Position numbers and translations under genes: made by a program. The notes below the pieces were generated by a model. The model saw only the letters and a list, made by a program, of their open reading frames with translations, was not told the origin of the DNA and ran no database searches. Shown here in pieces: positions 6,775-15,396 of a stretch of DNA of 18,581 bases. The DNA comes from JBDTMC01 sp039934475 (GTDB lineage: Bacteria > Acidobacteriota > Terriglobia > Bryobacterales > Bryobacteraceae). How positions within the stretch are numbered: the stretch's first letter is position 1; each line of letters begins with the position of its first letter. Location: contig JBDTMC010000112.1 of assembly GCA_039934475.1 (NCBI GenBank), positions 1 to 18,581 on the forward strand, given 5' to 3'.

Positions 6775-9627
6775 ATGCCAATCACAAGTCTAAGAAGGAG
6801 TTTCGCCCGGATCGGCGCACCTCTTGTCGCCGCTTCCACGCAAACCCGCGATGTGCTGCTGTCGGTACTAATCGCTATGATCTGCACGGCGCTATTCTAT
6901 GCTGAGGCGATCCCATTTGGTTCCCGTTATGCCGGATTTGTGTATACTGGCGATTTTTGGGCAGCATGTCTCGCCTCGCTTGCCAAACTCAATTCGCTGG
7001 TTGCGCACGGTGTCTTTTCCGGGATCGACTATTCTACCCACGGAGGGGCCTCGGAATTCTTCCTGCGTCCTAATCTTTACCCCTATCATCCGTTGGTGCT
7101 GGCGTACGGTGTCTTGTTCCATCCCAATAGACCTGAACAGTTGATACGCTTTTCGGTCTTGCTTCTGGCCCTCCACTCGTGTGTTGGCTATTACTTTACA
7201 ATGCAGCTAGTCCGGCGTTATCTAGGTATGGGGATTGGGCTAGCCATTTTTGTAGCTTGTGGGTACCTTTTCTCAATCCAAATGGTAAACGCTCTATTCT
7301 ACCCCCCTTATGTCTTTTGTACAGCAATTCTTCCGTGGGCGATCTATGTGAGTCTCGCTAGCTCGGATGAGCTTTCCCCGTGGCCGATCATCCGCCGTTC
7401 CCTGCCTTTCTTCGTCCTTTACACCGGCGGCTACGTTGCAATAGGAGTGTCTTGCGTAGTCCTTGCCGTGGGTTCTACCGCGGTCTTTATCTTGTATGTC
7501 GACCGTAAGGACGTTTCTTTGCGGGTCGCCCTGGAGCGCCTCTGCCGGAGTGTCTTACCCTTTGCGCTTGCTTCCGTCGTCGCCGCTCCTCTCTATCTGG
7601 CAATCGTCCAATTTCACGCCCTGGTCCAGACCGCCTCAATGAGTATCTTCTGGAGCGCCCACCAGCTCGCCGAGATGCCGCGGACCTTACTGCGCCTTGT
7701 AAGTCCTAACCTCTACTACACGGGCCCCATGTTTGAATTTTCGCTGAACTGGGGAATAGTACCAATTATCATAGCCGCGGTTTTTGTGGCCAGCCTCAAG
7801 AATCCGAATGATCTCTCTGACTTCGACTGGCGAATGATGAAATTCTGCGGCTCAGTATACATGCTGATTGCACTCTCAATCTTCGGGGCTTATAGCGCCG
7901 TCAGCGATCTTCTATTTTTTGTGCCTGGAATCGGAACGATGCATATCTATCAGAGGCATCTGCTGGCGGGTCATTTGTTCTTTGTCATCACTATCGCCCT
8001 GATGCTTAAAGGGCTGCCCAACTCAGCTAGAAACGGCCCGGCCAAAACGGCGTTCTTCGTCCTCTTTGTTTTGATGGCAACCTGCGCACACTTGCTCGCC
8101 ACTAATGATCCAGAAGCCGGTCGTCTGCACATTAATGATTATCTGATCTTCGATCTTTTCCTGGGCCTCATATTCAGTCTTGCCCTATTAGTTCCGGGGC
8201 GCCACTTTGTTTTTCTTGTTGCGGCCTTCCTTATATTGCTGGCTCCCCTTCGCCGAGTCTACAACTATTCCGCAACGCCCGGCGCGGTCGACAGCCAAAG
8301 AAAGCAAAAATTCAATCTTGACGGGAATAATAGCAGTCGATTAGTCGCATATTTTCGGGAACATAGCACTAAAACACTTATCAAGTATGTTGACGTAACC
8401 CCCGCGCTGACGGATTACTTTCCGAAGAACTATCCATGGTTCGTCGCCAGTGAAATTACGCTCTCGTCCTACAATGGCTACGAGATGCAATTGGCTGCGC
8501 GATCGGATTACCTTAACCGGATGGTTACGACAGTTGCTGCGGGGACCCAGACGTGGGTTACGCGGCCTGACTGGAATTGGGTTGCGAGGACAGGCGGCGA
8601 TTTCGTTGTGTTTCAGGAGGGTGACCCCACTATCGCCCCTCGCACGGCTGAGTTTGCCGACGTTAGTGATTCTTCGAAGGTGCTTCGGCTACCGAACAAG
8701 ATCGTGGTGGCTCCACTGAAATTGGAATCTGTGCGACGCCCCCCTTCGTTTGATTCCCCCATTGTCAGGGGACGCTATGTCCGAGTCCAGCAATCTGGTG
8801 TCAACATCCTCAGCCTTGCGGAAGTCCGTGTGCGCGGAACTCTTGGCGGCATTGTCTCGGACTTGGCTAGGCTCAAAAAGGCTCGCCAAAGTAGCAGTCC
8901 AATGGGTTCGAGCGGGGCGGCCGAAAAGGCTATTGACGGCAATACGGACGGCGCCTTCGAAAAGGGCTCGGTTACTCATACGGGGCCGGACAAAAATGCG
9001 TGGTGGGAAGTGGACCTCGGTTCATCTGGGGTCATCGACAGTGTCGAAGTCTGGAATCGTACCGACTGTTGTTTTGATCGCCTGCAGGACTTCTGGATTT
9101 TTGTGTCCGATCAGGCTTTCCGCCCAGAAGACACTCCTGCGAATCTCAGCGGTAGGAGCGGGGTTCTCAGTCACCACGTGCAGTCCCAACCCAATCCAAT
9201 GGTCACGATATCTCCGCGGCAGGCTGCTGTTCACAGTTCTCAACAGAACGTGCTGTTCGACAATGGATACCTGCGCTGTCTCGGTGACCCGGGTACCGCC
9301 AATGTGAAAGGTTTTGAGACGGATGGAGCTGCCAACATGACGCTTGACGTTGACGTGACTCGGCCAGTTAAGGTAGAGTACCTGTTTTGGCCAAGTGCCC
9401 GTCTCAAGTTCTCGCTTGAGGGCGCGCCAGTCGATGTACGTATCGTGGACGGCTTGCAGACGATAGATATGCCGTTAGGCCACCATCGTCTGAACATCCG
9501 CTACTCCAACCCGCCCTTAACGGGCTTCCTCTGGTGTTATGCCTTTTATGGCATAGGATTAGTGGTTGCGTGTTTTCAGCCGCTAGCTGTCAACCCACGC
9601 TTCAGGCGTCTTCTTAAGCGGGACTGA
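6775..9627 (+). CDS. Polytopic GT-C/YfhO-like membrane protein with a fucolectin-type (F5/8 C) domain
   Basis: This 950-residue protein has three parts. Residues 1 to about 505 form roughly a dozen membrane helices, with the first outer loop carrying YTGDFWAACLASLAKL and then GIDYSTHGGASEFFLRPNLY, the arrangement of GT-C/YfhO-type lipid-linked sugar transferases. Residues about 505-905 are soluble and probably periplasmic. Within them, 663-790 form a galactose-binding-like domain: GRYVRVQQSG from 666, AIDGNTDG, WWEVDLG at 743-749 and WNRTDCCFDR at 760-769. A final helix lies at about 912-935. The fucose-binding signature of eel fucolectin, as I recall it (H-x24-R-x-D-x4-R/K), is nearly matched by H735, R762, D764 and R769. 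AGGAGG (6766-6771) supports the start. It is the first gene of a module with a GtrB-like transferase and a methyltransferase. The donor and acceptor are unknown. Confidence 0.85.
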   Translation: MPITSLRRSFARIGAPLVAASTQTRDVLLSVLIAMICTALFYAEAIPFGSRYAGFVYTGDFWAACLASLAKLNSLVAHGVFSGIDYSTHGGASEFFLRPNLYPYHPLVLAYGVLFHPNRPEQLIRFSVLLLALHSCVGYYFTMQLVRRYLGMGIGLAIFVACGYLFSIQMVNALFYPPYVFCTAILPWAIYVSLASSDELSPWPIIRRSLPFFVLYTGGYVAIGVSCVVLAVGSTAVFILYVDRKDVSLRVALERLCRSVLPFALASVVAAPLYLAIVQFHALVQTASMSIFWSAHQLAEMPRTLLRLVSPNLYYTGPMFEFSLNWGIVPIIIAAVFVASLKNPNDLSDFDWRMMKFCGSVYMLIALSIFGAYSAVSDLLFFVPGIGTMHIYQRHLLAGHLFFVITIALMLKGLPNSARNGPAKTAFFVLFVLMATCAHLLATNDPEAGRLHINDYLIFDLFLGLIFSLALLVPGRHFVFLVAAFLILLAPLRRVYNYSATPGAVDSQRKQKFNLDGNNSSRLVAYFREHSTKTLIKYVDVTPALTDYFPKNYPWFVASEITLSSYNGYEMQLAARSDYLNRMVTTVAAGTQTWVTRPDWNWVARTGGDFVVFQEGDPTIAPRTAEFADVSDSSKVLRLPNKIVVAPLKLESVRRPPSFDSPIVRGRYVRVQQSGVNILSLAEVRVRGTLGGIVSDLARLKKARQSSSPMGSSGAAEKAIDGNTDGAFEKGSVTHTGPDKNAWWEVDLGSSGVIDSVEVWNRTDCCFDRLQDFWIFVSDQAFRPEDTPANLSGRSGVLSHHVQSQPNPMVTISPRQAAVHSSQQNVLFDNGYLRCLGDPGTANVKGFETDGAANMTLDVDVTRPVKVEYLFWPSARLKFSLEGAPVDVRIVDGLQTIDMPLGHHRLNIRYSNPPLTGFLWCYAFYGIGLVVACFQPLAVNPRFRRLLKRD

Positions 9628-9660
9628 CGACCGACCGATTTCGGTGAGCTTGGCCTCTAC

Positions 9661-10665
9661 ATGGAAGTAATCAATTTGCCAGACCAAGACGAATCACGTC
9701 CACTCCCCCAGCTCTTGTCACTTGTGATCCCGCTCTTCAATGAAGAAGAGATGATTCCGCACTTGCGTCACAGGTTGGCGTCATTCTTGCCGACTCTTCC
9801 GTGCCCAGTAGAACTAATTCTGGTCAACGATGGTAGCCGCGACGGAACGCTCCTAGCTCTTCAACGGTGGGCGTACGACGAACCGCACCTCATTGTGATT
9901 TCCCTGTCGCGGAATTTTGGCCACCAAGCAGCTTCGACGGCGGGGTTGGACCGCGCCCGCGGGGACGCGGTTGTCCTAATGGATGCTGACCTCCAGGATC
10001 CCCCGGAACTGATTCACAGGATGATCGCTGAGTATCAGAAGGGATTCGATGTCGTATACGCGCAGCGTGAGGCTCGAGTCGGAGAGAATTGGTTCAAACG
10101 CCTTTCGGCTTGGATCTTCTACCGCCTAATGCGGCTGGCCGCGAGGGGCGATTTGCCGGCGGATACGGGAGACTTTCGCCTTGTCGCCGCTTCGACCCTC
10201 CGGGCACTCCAAAGCATGCGGGAGACACACCGCTTTATCCGCGGGATGGTGACTTGGGTCGGTTATCGTCAGGTGGCCGTGCGGTTTGTGCGGCCCGCCA
10301 GGGTCGCTGGGGAGACGAAGTATCCGCTATCTCAAATGATGCGCTTCGCTTGGACGGCCGCCATCTCGTTTTCGCCCCTCCCTCTACGGCTGGTTTTCGG
10401 TATGGGGTTGCTCGTCGCCTGCGCCGCAATCGTGATTGGAGCGTATGCCTTAGGAAGCTTGCTTCTCCACTATTACGTGGTACCCGGCTGGACGTCGATC
10501 ATGTTCACACTGTGCCTCATCGGGAGCTTTATACTCATCGGATTGGGCATGGTTGGCGAGTATATTGCTAAGATCTACGAAGAAGTTAAGCAGCGGCCTC
10601 TCTACATAGTTGATGAGCGGCGTAGCAGACGTCTAACAGAGGTAGCTAGTGGAGATCCAGTGTAA
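9661..10665 (+). CDS. GtrB/DPM1-type polyprenyl-phosphate glycosyltransferase (GT2)
   Basis: This 334-residue inner-membrane enzyme is predicted to move a sugar from a nucleotide donor to polyprenyl phosphate on the cytoplasmic side. The GT2 domain (about 18-245) shows SLVIPLFNEEEMI, NDGSRDGT from residue 56, SRNFGHQAA and the metal-binding DAD at 108-110 within MDADLQDPPEL. TGDFRL and RFIRGM are also typical of the DPM/GtrB group. Two C-terminal helices follow (about 243-268 and 278-303), ending with the usual VGEYIAKIYEEVKQRPLYIV. It begins 33 nt after the GT-C protein. The lipid-linked sugar it makes is the expected donor for a GT-C enzyme on the outer face, so the two likely work as a pair. 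Only a weak GGTGAG precedes the ATG. Confidence 0.93.
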   Translation: MEVINLPDQDESRPLPQLLSLVIPLFNEEEMIPHLRHRLASFLPTLPCPVELILVNDGSRDGTLLALQRWAYDEPHLIVISLSRNFGHQAASTAGLDRARGDAVVLMDADLQDPPELIHRMIAEYQKGFDVVYAQREARVGENWFKRLSAWIFYRLMRLAARGDLPADTGDFRLVAASTLRALQSMRETHRFIRGMVTWVGYRQVAVRFVRPARVAGETKYPLSQMMRFAWTAAISFSPLPLRLVFGMGLLVACAAIVIGAYALGSLLLHYYVVPGWTSIMFTLCLIGSFILIGLGMVGEYIAKIYEEVKQRPLYIVDERRSRRLTEVASGDPV

Positions 10666-10678
10666 GCGGGAGTCACGC

Positions 10679-11398
10679 ATGTCAGACAGTCACCCTCGTT
10701 CACCAGAGCCGGAGTTCGATAAATACGCCCAGCACTATAGCGAACTCCTAAGGGATCCTATGCGCGACCGTTTTGCTAACGGACCCGAGTACTTCCATAG
10801 CCGTAAGCTAGATGTACTCCTGGGCTTCCTGGGAAAACAGGGACTACGGTCGGAATCCTTAAGATGGCTCGATTTGGGATGTGGCACAGGCGAACTTTTG
10901 CGTCTGGGGAAGGCGGCATTTAGCGAGGCGTGGGGGTGTGACGTTTCCGAGGAATCTCTGAAACAGTGCAATGACCTGCCCGTAAGGGTTCAGGATCGAA
11001 TGGATCGCTTACCTTTCGACAGAGAGAGTTTCGATGTTGTTACTGCAGCGTGTGTCTATCACCACGTTGAACCATCCCAGCGGGAAAGGCTGACTAAGAC
11101 CGCCTATGAAGTCCTAAGGCCCGGCGGAGTGTTCTGTATTTTTGAACATAACCCGTGGAATCCTGTGACCAAGATGATCGTCAATCGAAGCCCTGTCGAC
11201 GTGAACGCCATCCTGCTGTCCGCGACGGAGGCCGAGACGCTGATGAGGGCGGCAGCCTTCGAAATGTTGACGACCCAATACTTTCTGTTTGTCCCGGAAT
11301 TTGCCAAGGGCATCGTAGTTGTTGAATCGCTTCTCGGGAGCCTCCCGTTGGGCGGTCAGTATGCGGTCTTTGGCAAAAGGGGCCTACCCGGATCGTGA
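10679..11398 (+). CDS. Class I SAM-dependent methyltransferase
   Basis: This 239-residue soluble protein has the Rossmann-type SAM fold: motif I WLDLGCGTGELLRLG from residue 63, the acidic end of strand two in GCDVSEESL, FDVVTAACVYHHVE, and EVLRPGGVFCIFEHNPWNP. The ATG at 10679 is chosen because GGGAG (10668-10672) lies 6 nt upstream; a GTG at 10649 would overlap the transferase gene. It lies 13 nt after the GT2 gene and ends the module. In this setting it may methylate a sugar or a lipid-linked glycan, but methyltransferases of this class are too broad to assign a substrate from sequence. Confidence 0.88.
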   Translation: MSDSHPRSPEPEFDKYAQHYSELLRDPMRDRFANGPEYFHSRKLDVLLGFLGKQGLRSESLRWLDLGCGTGELLRLGKAAFSEAWGCDVSEESLKQCNDLPVRVQDRMDRLPFDRESFDVVTAACVYHHVEPSQRERLTKTAYEVLRPGGVFCIFEHNPWNPVTKMIVNRSPVDVNAILLSATEAETLMRAAAFEMLTTQYFLFVPEFAKGIVVVESLLGSLPLGGQYAVFGKRGLPGS

Positions 11399-11400
11399 TT

Positions 11401-11430
11401 GTCTCGTCACGGGTGATTTGGACCCGAGAC
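11401..11430. terminator. Weak hairpin between convergent genes
   Basis: GTCT and CGGGT on the left pair with ACCCG and AGAC on the right around a GATTTGG loop, leaving a 5-nt bulge. There is no T-run on either side. It lies just after the methyltransferase stop and could end that transcript, but the support is thin. Confidence 0.25.
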
Positions 11431-11497
11431 CACGGCGGAGTTCTCTGGAGCATGAGTTCAAGCCGTTACACCCGCTCCATTACTGAAATGGTTTAAT

Positions 11498-13261
11498 TTA
11501 AGGGCCGCTGGGTACCGCCCAAGTTCCGAGAGCGATCCAACCGGAATTGAGTCCGTGAGCGGTTTGAGCAAACCCATTGACCGTCTTTGTGCCCGCAAAC
11601 GAAGGTTTGAAGGTAAGGAGTACCCTCGCCGTTGCGGTATTACCCGAGACGATAATGCTTGAACCGGAGGCGTTGAGCGTGCACTGACTGTTCTGCAGGG
11701 TTCCTGTACCTCCCAACGTAATTGGTCCCAGCCACACCGCCGCTGTATCGCTTAAGAGCCAACTCGACCCATCTGTCGGATTTATCTGTATATAACAGGC
11801 AGACACTGCTCCGAACGTTGCATTAATCAACATCTGTGTAGAAATCAGATCCGATGCACCGTTGGGGTTCGAGTACACGGTGCTGAACGTCTGGCTGCTG
11901 CCGGTCCCCGAGGATGGATTGACCGAAACAGCCTGTGGCGGCTGGCTATTACCGGGCACAGTCCAGGTCCCCAAGGTGGTCCAGCCGGAATTGAGTCCGT
12001 GACCGGTCTGAGAAAACCCATAGACGGCTTTCGGACCCGCAAAGGCCGCCTTGAAGTTGAGGACCAGGACCATTGCTGCCGTGTTGCCCGAGACAATCAC
12101 GCTTGAACCAGAGGCGTTGAGCGTGCATTGACTGTTCTGCAGGGTTCCTGCACCTCCCAACGTAATTGGTCCCAGCCACACCGCCGCAGTGTCGCTCAAG
12201 AGCCAACTCGACCCATCTGCCGGATTGAGCTGTATATAACACGCAGACACCGCTCCGAACGCGGTGTTAATCAAGATCTGTGTAGAAACGAGATCGGACG
12301 CCCCCTGGGGGTTCGAGTACACCGTGCTAAACGTCTGGCTGCTGCCGGTCCCCGAGGATGGATTGACCGAAACGGCCTGTGGCGGCTGGCTATTACCGGG
12401 TACGATCCAGGTCCCCAAAGCGATCCAACCGGAGTTGAGTCCGTGAGCGGTTTGAGCAAACCCATTGACCGTCTTTGTGCCCGCAAACGAAGGTTTGAAG
12501 GTAAGGAGTACCCTCGCCGTTGCGGTATTACCCGAGACGATAATGCTTGAACCGGAGGCGTTGAGCGTGCACTGACTGTTCTGCAGGGTTCCTGTACCTC
12601 CCAACGTAATTGGTCCCAGCCACACCGCCGCTGTATCGCTTAAGAGCCAACTCGACCCATCTGTCGGATTTATCTGTATATAACAGGCAGACACTGCTCC
12701 GAACGTTGCATTAATCAACATCTGTGTAGAAATCAGATCCGATGCACCGTTGGGGTTCGAGTACACGGTGCTGAACGTCTGGCTGCTGCCGGTCCCCGAG
12801 GATGGATTGACCGAAACAGCCTGTGGCGGCTGGCTATTACCGGGCACAGTCCAGGTCCCCAAGGTCGTCCAACCGGAATTGAGTCCATGAGCGGTCTGAG
12901 CAAACCCATAGACGGCCTTCGGACCCACAAAGGCAGCTTTGAAGTTGAGGACCAGGATCATTGTTGCAGTGTTACCCGAGACAATCACGCTTGAACCAGA
13001 GGCGTTGAGCGTGCACTGACTGTTCTGCAGGGTTCCGGCACCTCCCAGCGTAATCGGTCCCAGCCACACCGCCGCAGTGTCGCTCAAGAGCCAACTCGAC
13101 CCATCTGCGGGATTGAGCTGTATATAACAGGCAGACACTGCTCCGAACGTTGTATTAATCAAGATCTGTGTAGAAATCAGATCCGATGCACCATTGGGGT
13201 TCGAATACACGGTGCTGAACGTCTGGCTGCTGCCGGTCCCCGACGACGGGCTCACCGAAAC
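11498..13261 (-). repeat. Four tandem 444-bp coding repeats (ABAB pattern)
   Basis: The units, in coding order, are 13261-12818 (R1), 12817-12374 (R2), 12373-11930 (R3) and 11929-11498 (R4, cut short by the stop). The period is exactly 444 bp (148 codons), checked at three junctions. R2 and R4 are nearly identical: 11531-11977 matches 12419-12865 with one mismatch seen by eye. R1 and R3 resemble each other but differ at some tens of positions. The array therefore looks like an 888-bp duplication with later homogenisation of one pair. Confidence 0.95.
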
Positions 13262-15295
13262 CGCCGTAGGATTCAGACTCAATTGTGATATGAGGGCGTT
13301 AAAGGGCGCCGGATGGATAGATTGAACTACGCCAGTCGTAGTGGGGAAATCGACTGAGCCTGTCATGCCCGCCAAGACAGGTTCGCCATTGGACAACGTC
13401 ATCGCCAGGCAGCGGTCGTCACTGGCACCGCCGAGGTACCCGGCCAACTGGAGCGATGCTCCAGTCGACGACAACTGCGCGAAGAACCCATCTAAAGAGC
13501 CACTGAAGCCCGGAGCCACCGTGGTGGGGAAATTGACAGAGCCGGTATACCCCGCGATCCAGACCGTGCCGGAGGAACCAACTGCAATCGCCGTTCCCGA
13601 ATCGCTTCCCGAGCCCCCCAGAAGCGAGGCAAAGTTAATTGCCGTGCCCGTCGCGTTCAGTTTCACCACGAAGGCTTCATAGTCGCCATGAGAAACCGTC
13701 TGGTAGGCACCGCTGGTCACTGGAAAATTCGTGGATAGGGTGTCGCCGGTGAGGTAGATGTTGCCCGAGGAATCCAGTGTTATTCCGTTGGCTTCATCAT
13801 TGCCCGAACCACCCAAATAGGTCATGAAGTTCCAGGATGTGCCGGTTGGATTCAGGCATCCCAGTAAGATATCTCCGCTGCCGCGATTGGACGTTTGGAG
13901 GGCATTCCGCAGTGGCAGCGATGACGAATCCGTGCGCCCGGCGATGCAAGCGTCGCCCGCCACATCGATCGCAAGGGAGACGGCGGTGTCGCTGCCGCTC
14001 CCACCAAGCAGCGTCGAGTAGATCCAGCGGGTTCCGGCTCGGTCCATCTTTAGAACGAATGCGTCGGAAAACCCTCCCTGAAAAGCAGCCTGGGGCGCGC
14101 CTGACGTCGTCGGGAAGTTCGTGGACGAGGTATATCCGGTGACGTAGACGCCGCTCAGATCCACGGCTATTCCCATCGCTGCGTCCGTACCGGTGCCGCC
14201 CAGGTAGGTGGCATAGGAGAGTCGGCCGGTCGAATCGAGCATCGCGATGAATCCGTCTTGACCGCCATTCGACGCGGTTTTCAGCGCATTCGAGGTCGCC
14301 GGAAATCCTGACGAGCCGGCGATTCCTGCTACCCAAATGTTCCCCGAGTTGTCCAGGGCGATGCCCCGCCCAGAGTCATTTCCGGCACTCGCCAGAATCG
14401 TCGTAAACAGTATATGCGTGCCATCGGAGCTGAGCTTCGAGACGAACACCGCACGCGTGTTTCGCACGCCGGTACCTCCGCCGCTCGATGGAAGATCAAC
14501 GGAGGCTGTTTCCCCCGTGGTGTATACATTTCCGGCCGAGTCCGTCGCCACGGCGTAGGCGGCGTCAAAGCCCGAGCCCCCCACATACGTGGAAAACTCC
14601 AAGACCGGGTCGATTCTGAGAGGACGCGTGGCGTCATAGGAGCCGACGTCGAAGCCAACGATATCCGCCTCCACCCGAAACTCGATCCCGACCGGCACTT
14701 GCCGGCCGTCGATTTCCTGCCATCCCTCGGGATGACGATAACGAACCGCTCCTGAGGGAGTCGAGACCACCAGATCGCCATCACCGTCAATCGCCACACT
14801 CTTCTGACCTGTGAAACCGATGCGAAGGGCGTCGGGCTCGCCGCCGGCCGCAACGTGGAACTCGTATTCCAGGTGTTGACCATGTGTATGCCATTGCAGA
14901 TCGATACCTGGATAGGCGCCATAGTATCTGATACCGGAATAGTGTGGCACCTCGACACCAAGCCCGCCCCGCTCACTTTGCGCGCCGCCATAGTACCGGG
15001 TGAAAGATGAGAGTAACCTTTCTCCCGACAACTGACCCGGTTGGGAGCCCAGCAGCTGCATGTGTAGCACTTCAGGCGCCTTGGATGCAGAACTCAGTAC
15101 ATACGTCGCTGAGCCATCCTTATTGAAGGCGACCGTGTAGCCGTCGACTCGGGCCACAAAGCCGACCGAACTAACGAGTTGCCCGCGATTCGGTTCGAAC
15201 CAGGGTGGCGTTGCTGCCTGCAGCGCCGGGCAGAGCACCCAGGCAAGCGCCACCACAATCCCATTACGCAGTCCCAGCCGCTTGATAGTTGTCAC
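11498..15295 (-). CDS. Secreted SBBP seven-blade beta-propeller protein with four C-terminal Cys-containing repeats
   Basis: This 1265-residue exported protein begins with a GTG at 15295-15293; the first about 28 residues are a signal peptide ending near LQAATPP. Residues about 30-230 form the domain that usually precedes SBBP repeats (WFEPNRGQL at its start). Seven SBBP-type repeats follow (about 230-675), each with a YLGGSGxD-like turn, an AVD/DSSGN-like strand and a final T/S-x-FP, so one seven-bladed propeller is likely. The last part is four copies of a 148-residue unit with two Cys each (ACYIQ and SQCTL), probably Ig-like beta sandwiches with a disulfide. There is no sorting signal or membrane anchor at the C-terminus. 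The role is unknown; surface adhesion or display is a reasonable guess. No Shine-Dalgarno is seen. Confidence 0.9.
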   Translation of the reverse strand: MTTIKRLGLRNGIVVALAWVLCPALQAATPPWFEPNRGQLVSSVGFVARVDGYTVAFNKDGSATYVLSSASKAPEVLHMQLLGSQPGQLSGERLLSSFTRYYGGAQSERGGLGVEVPHYSGIRYYGAYPGIDLQWHTHGQHLEYEFHVAAGGEPDALRIGFTGQKSVAIDGDGDLVVSTPSGAVRYRHPEGWQEIDGRQVPVGIEFRVEADIVGFDVGSYDATRPLRIDPVLEFSTYVGGSGFDAAYAVATDSAGNVYTTGETASVDLPSSGGGTGVRNTRAVFVSKLSSDGTHILFTTILASAGNDSGRGIALDNSGNIWVAGIAGSSGFPATSNALKTASNGGQDGFIAMLDSTGRLSYATYLGGTGTDAAMGIAVDLSGVYVTGYTSSTNFPTTSGAPQAAFQGGFSDAFVLKMDRAGTRWIYSTLLGGSGSDTAVSLAIDVAGDACIAGRTDSSSLPLRNALQTSNRGSGDILLGCLNPTGTSWNFMTYLGGSGNDEANGITLDSSGNIYLTGDTLSTNFPVTSGAYQTVSHGDYEAFVVKLNATGTAINFASLLGGSGSDSGTAIAVGSSGTVWIAGYTGSVNFPTTVAPGFSGSLDGFFAQLSSTGASLQLAGYLGGASDDRCLAMTLSNGEPVLAGMTGSVDFPTTTGVVQSIHPAPFNALISQLSLNPTAVSVSPSSGTGSSQTFSTVYSNPNGASDLISTQILINTTFGAVSACYIQLNPADGSSWLLSDTAAVWLGPITLGGAGTLQNSQCTLNASGSSVIVSGNTATMILVLNFKAAFVGPKAVYGFAQTAHGLNSGWTTLGTWTVPGNSQPPQAVSVNPSSGTGSSQTFSTVYSNPNGASDLISTQMLINATFGAVSACYIQINPTDGSSWLLSDTAAVWLGPITLGGTGTLQNSQCTLNASGSSIIVSGNTATARVLLTFKPSFAGTKTVNGFAQTAHGLNSGWIALGTWIVPGNSQPPQAVSVNPSSGTGSSQTFSTVYSNPQGASDLVSTQILINTAFGAVSACYIQLNPADGSSWLLSDTAAVWLGPITLGGAGTLQNSQCTLNASGSSVIVSGNTAAMVLVLNFKAAFAGPKAVYGFSQTGHGLNSGWTTLGTWTVPGNSQPPQAVSVNPSSGTGSSQTFSTVYSNPNGASDLISTQMLINATFGAVSACYIQINPTDGSSWLLSDTAAVWLGPITLGGTGTLQNSQCTLNASGSSIIVSGNTATARVLLTFKPSFAGTKTVNGFAQTAHGLNSGWIALGTWAVPSGP

Positions 15296-15396
15296 AGACG
15301 ATTGATCGACCCAATGCCGGGAAAAATTTAGGGGGGCTTGGCGTTCCCACTTGGCGGTCTCAAAACTTCACTCGGCGAACCTCTAGGCCATGCAAC

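Noticed and set aside
11498..13261. Repeat array as a CRISPR or mobile repeat
   Set aside because: The 444-bp units are in frame, contiguous without spacers, and encode a conserved protein domain.
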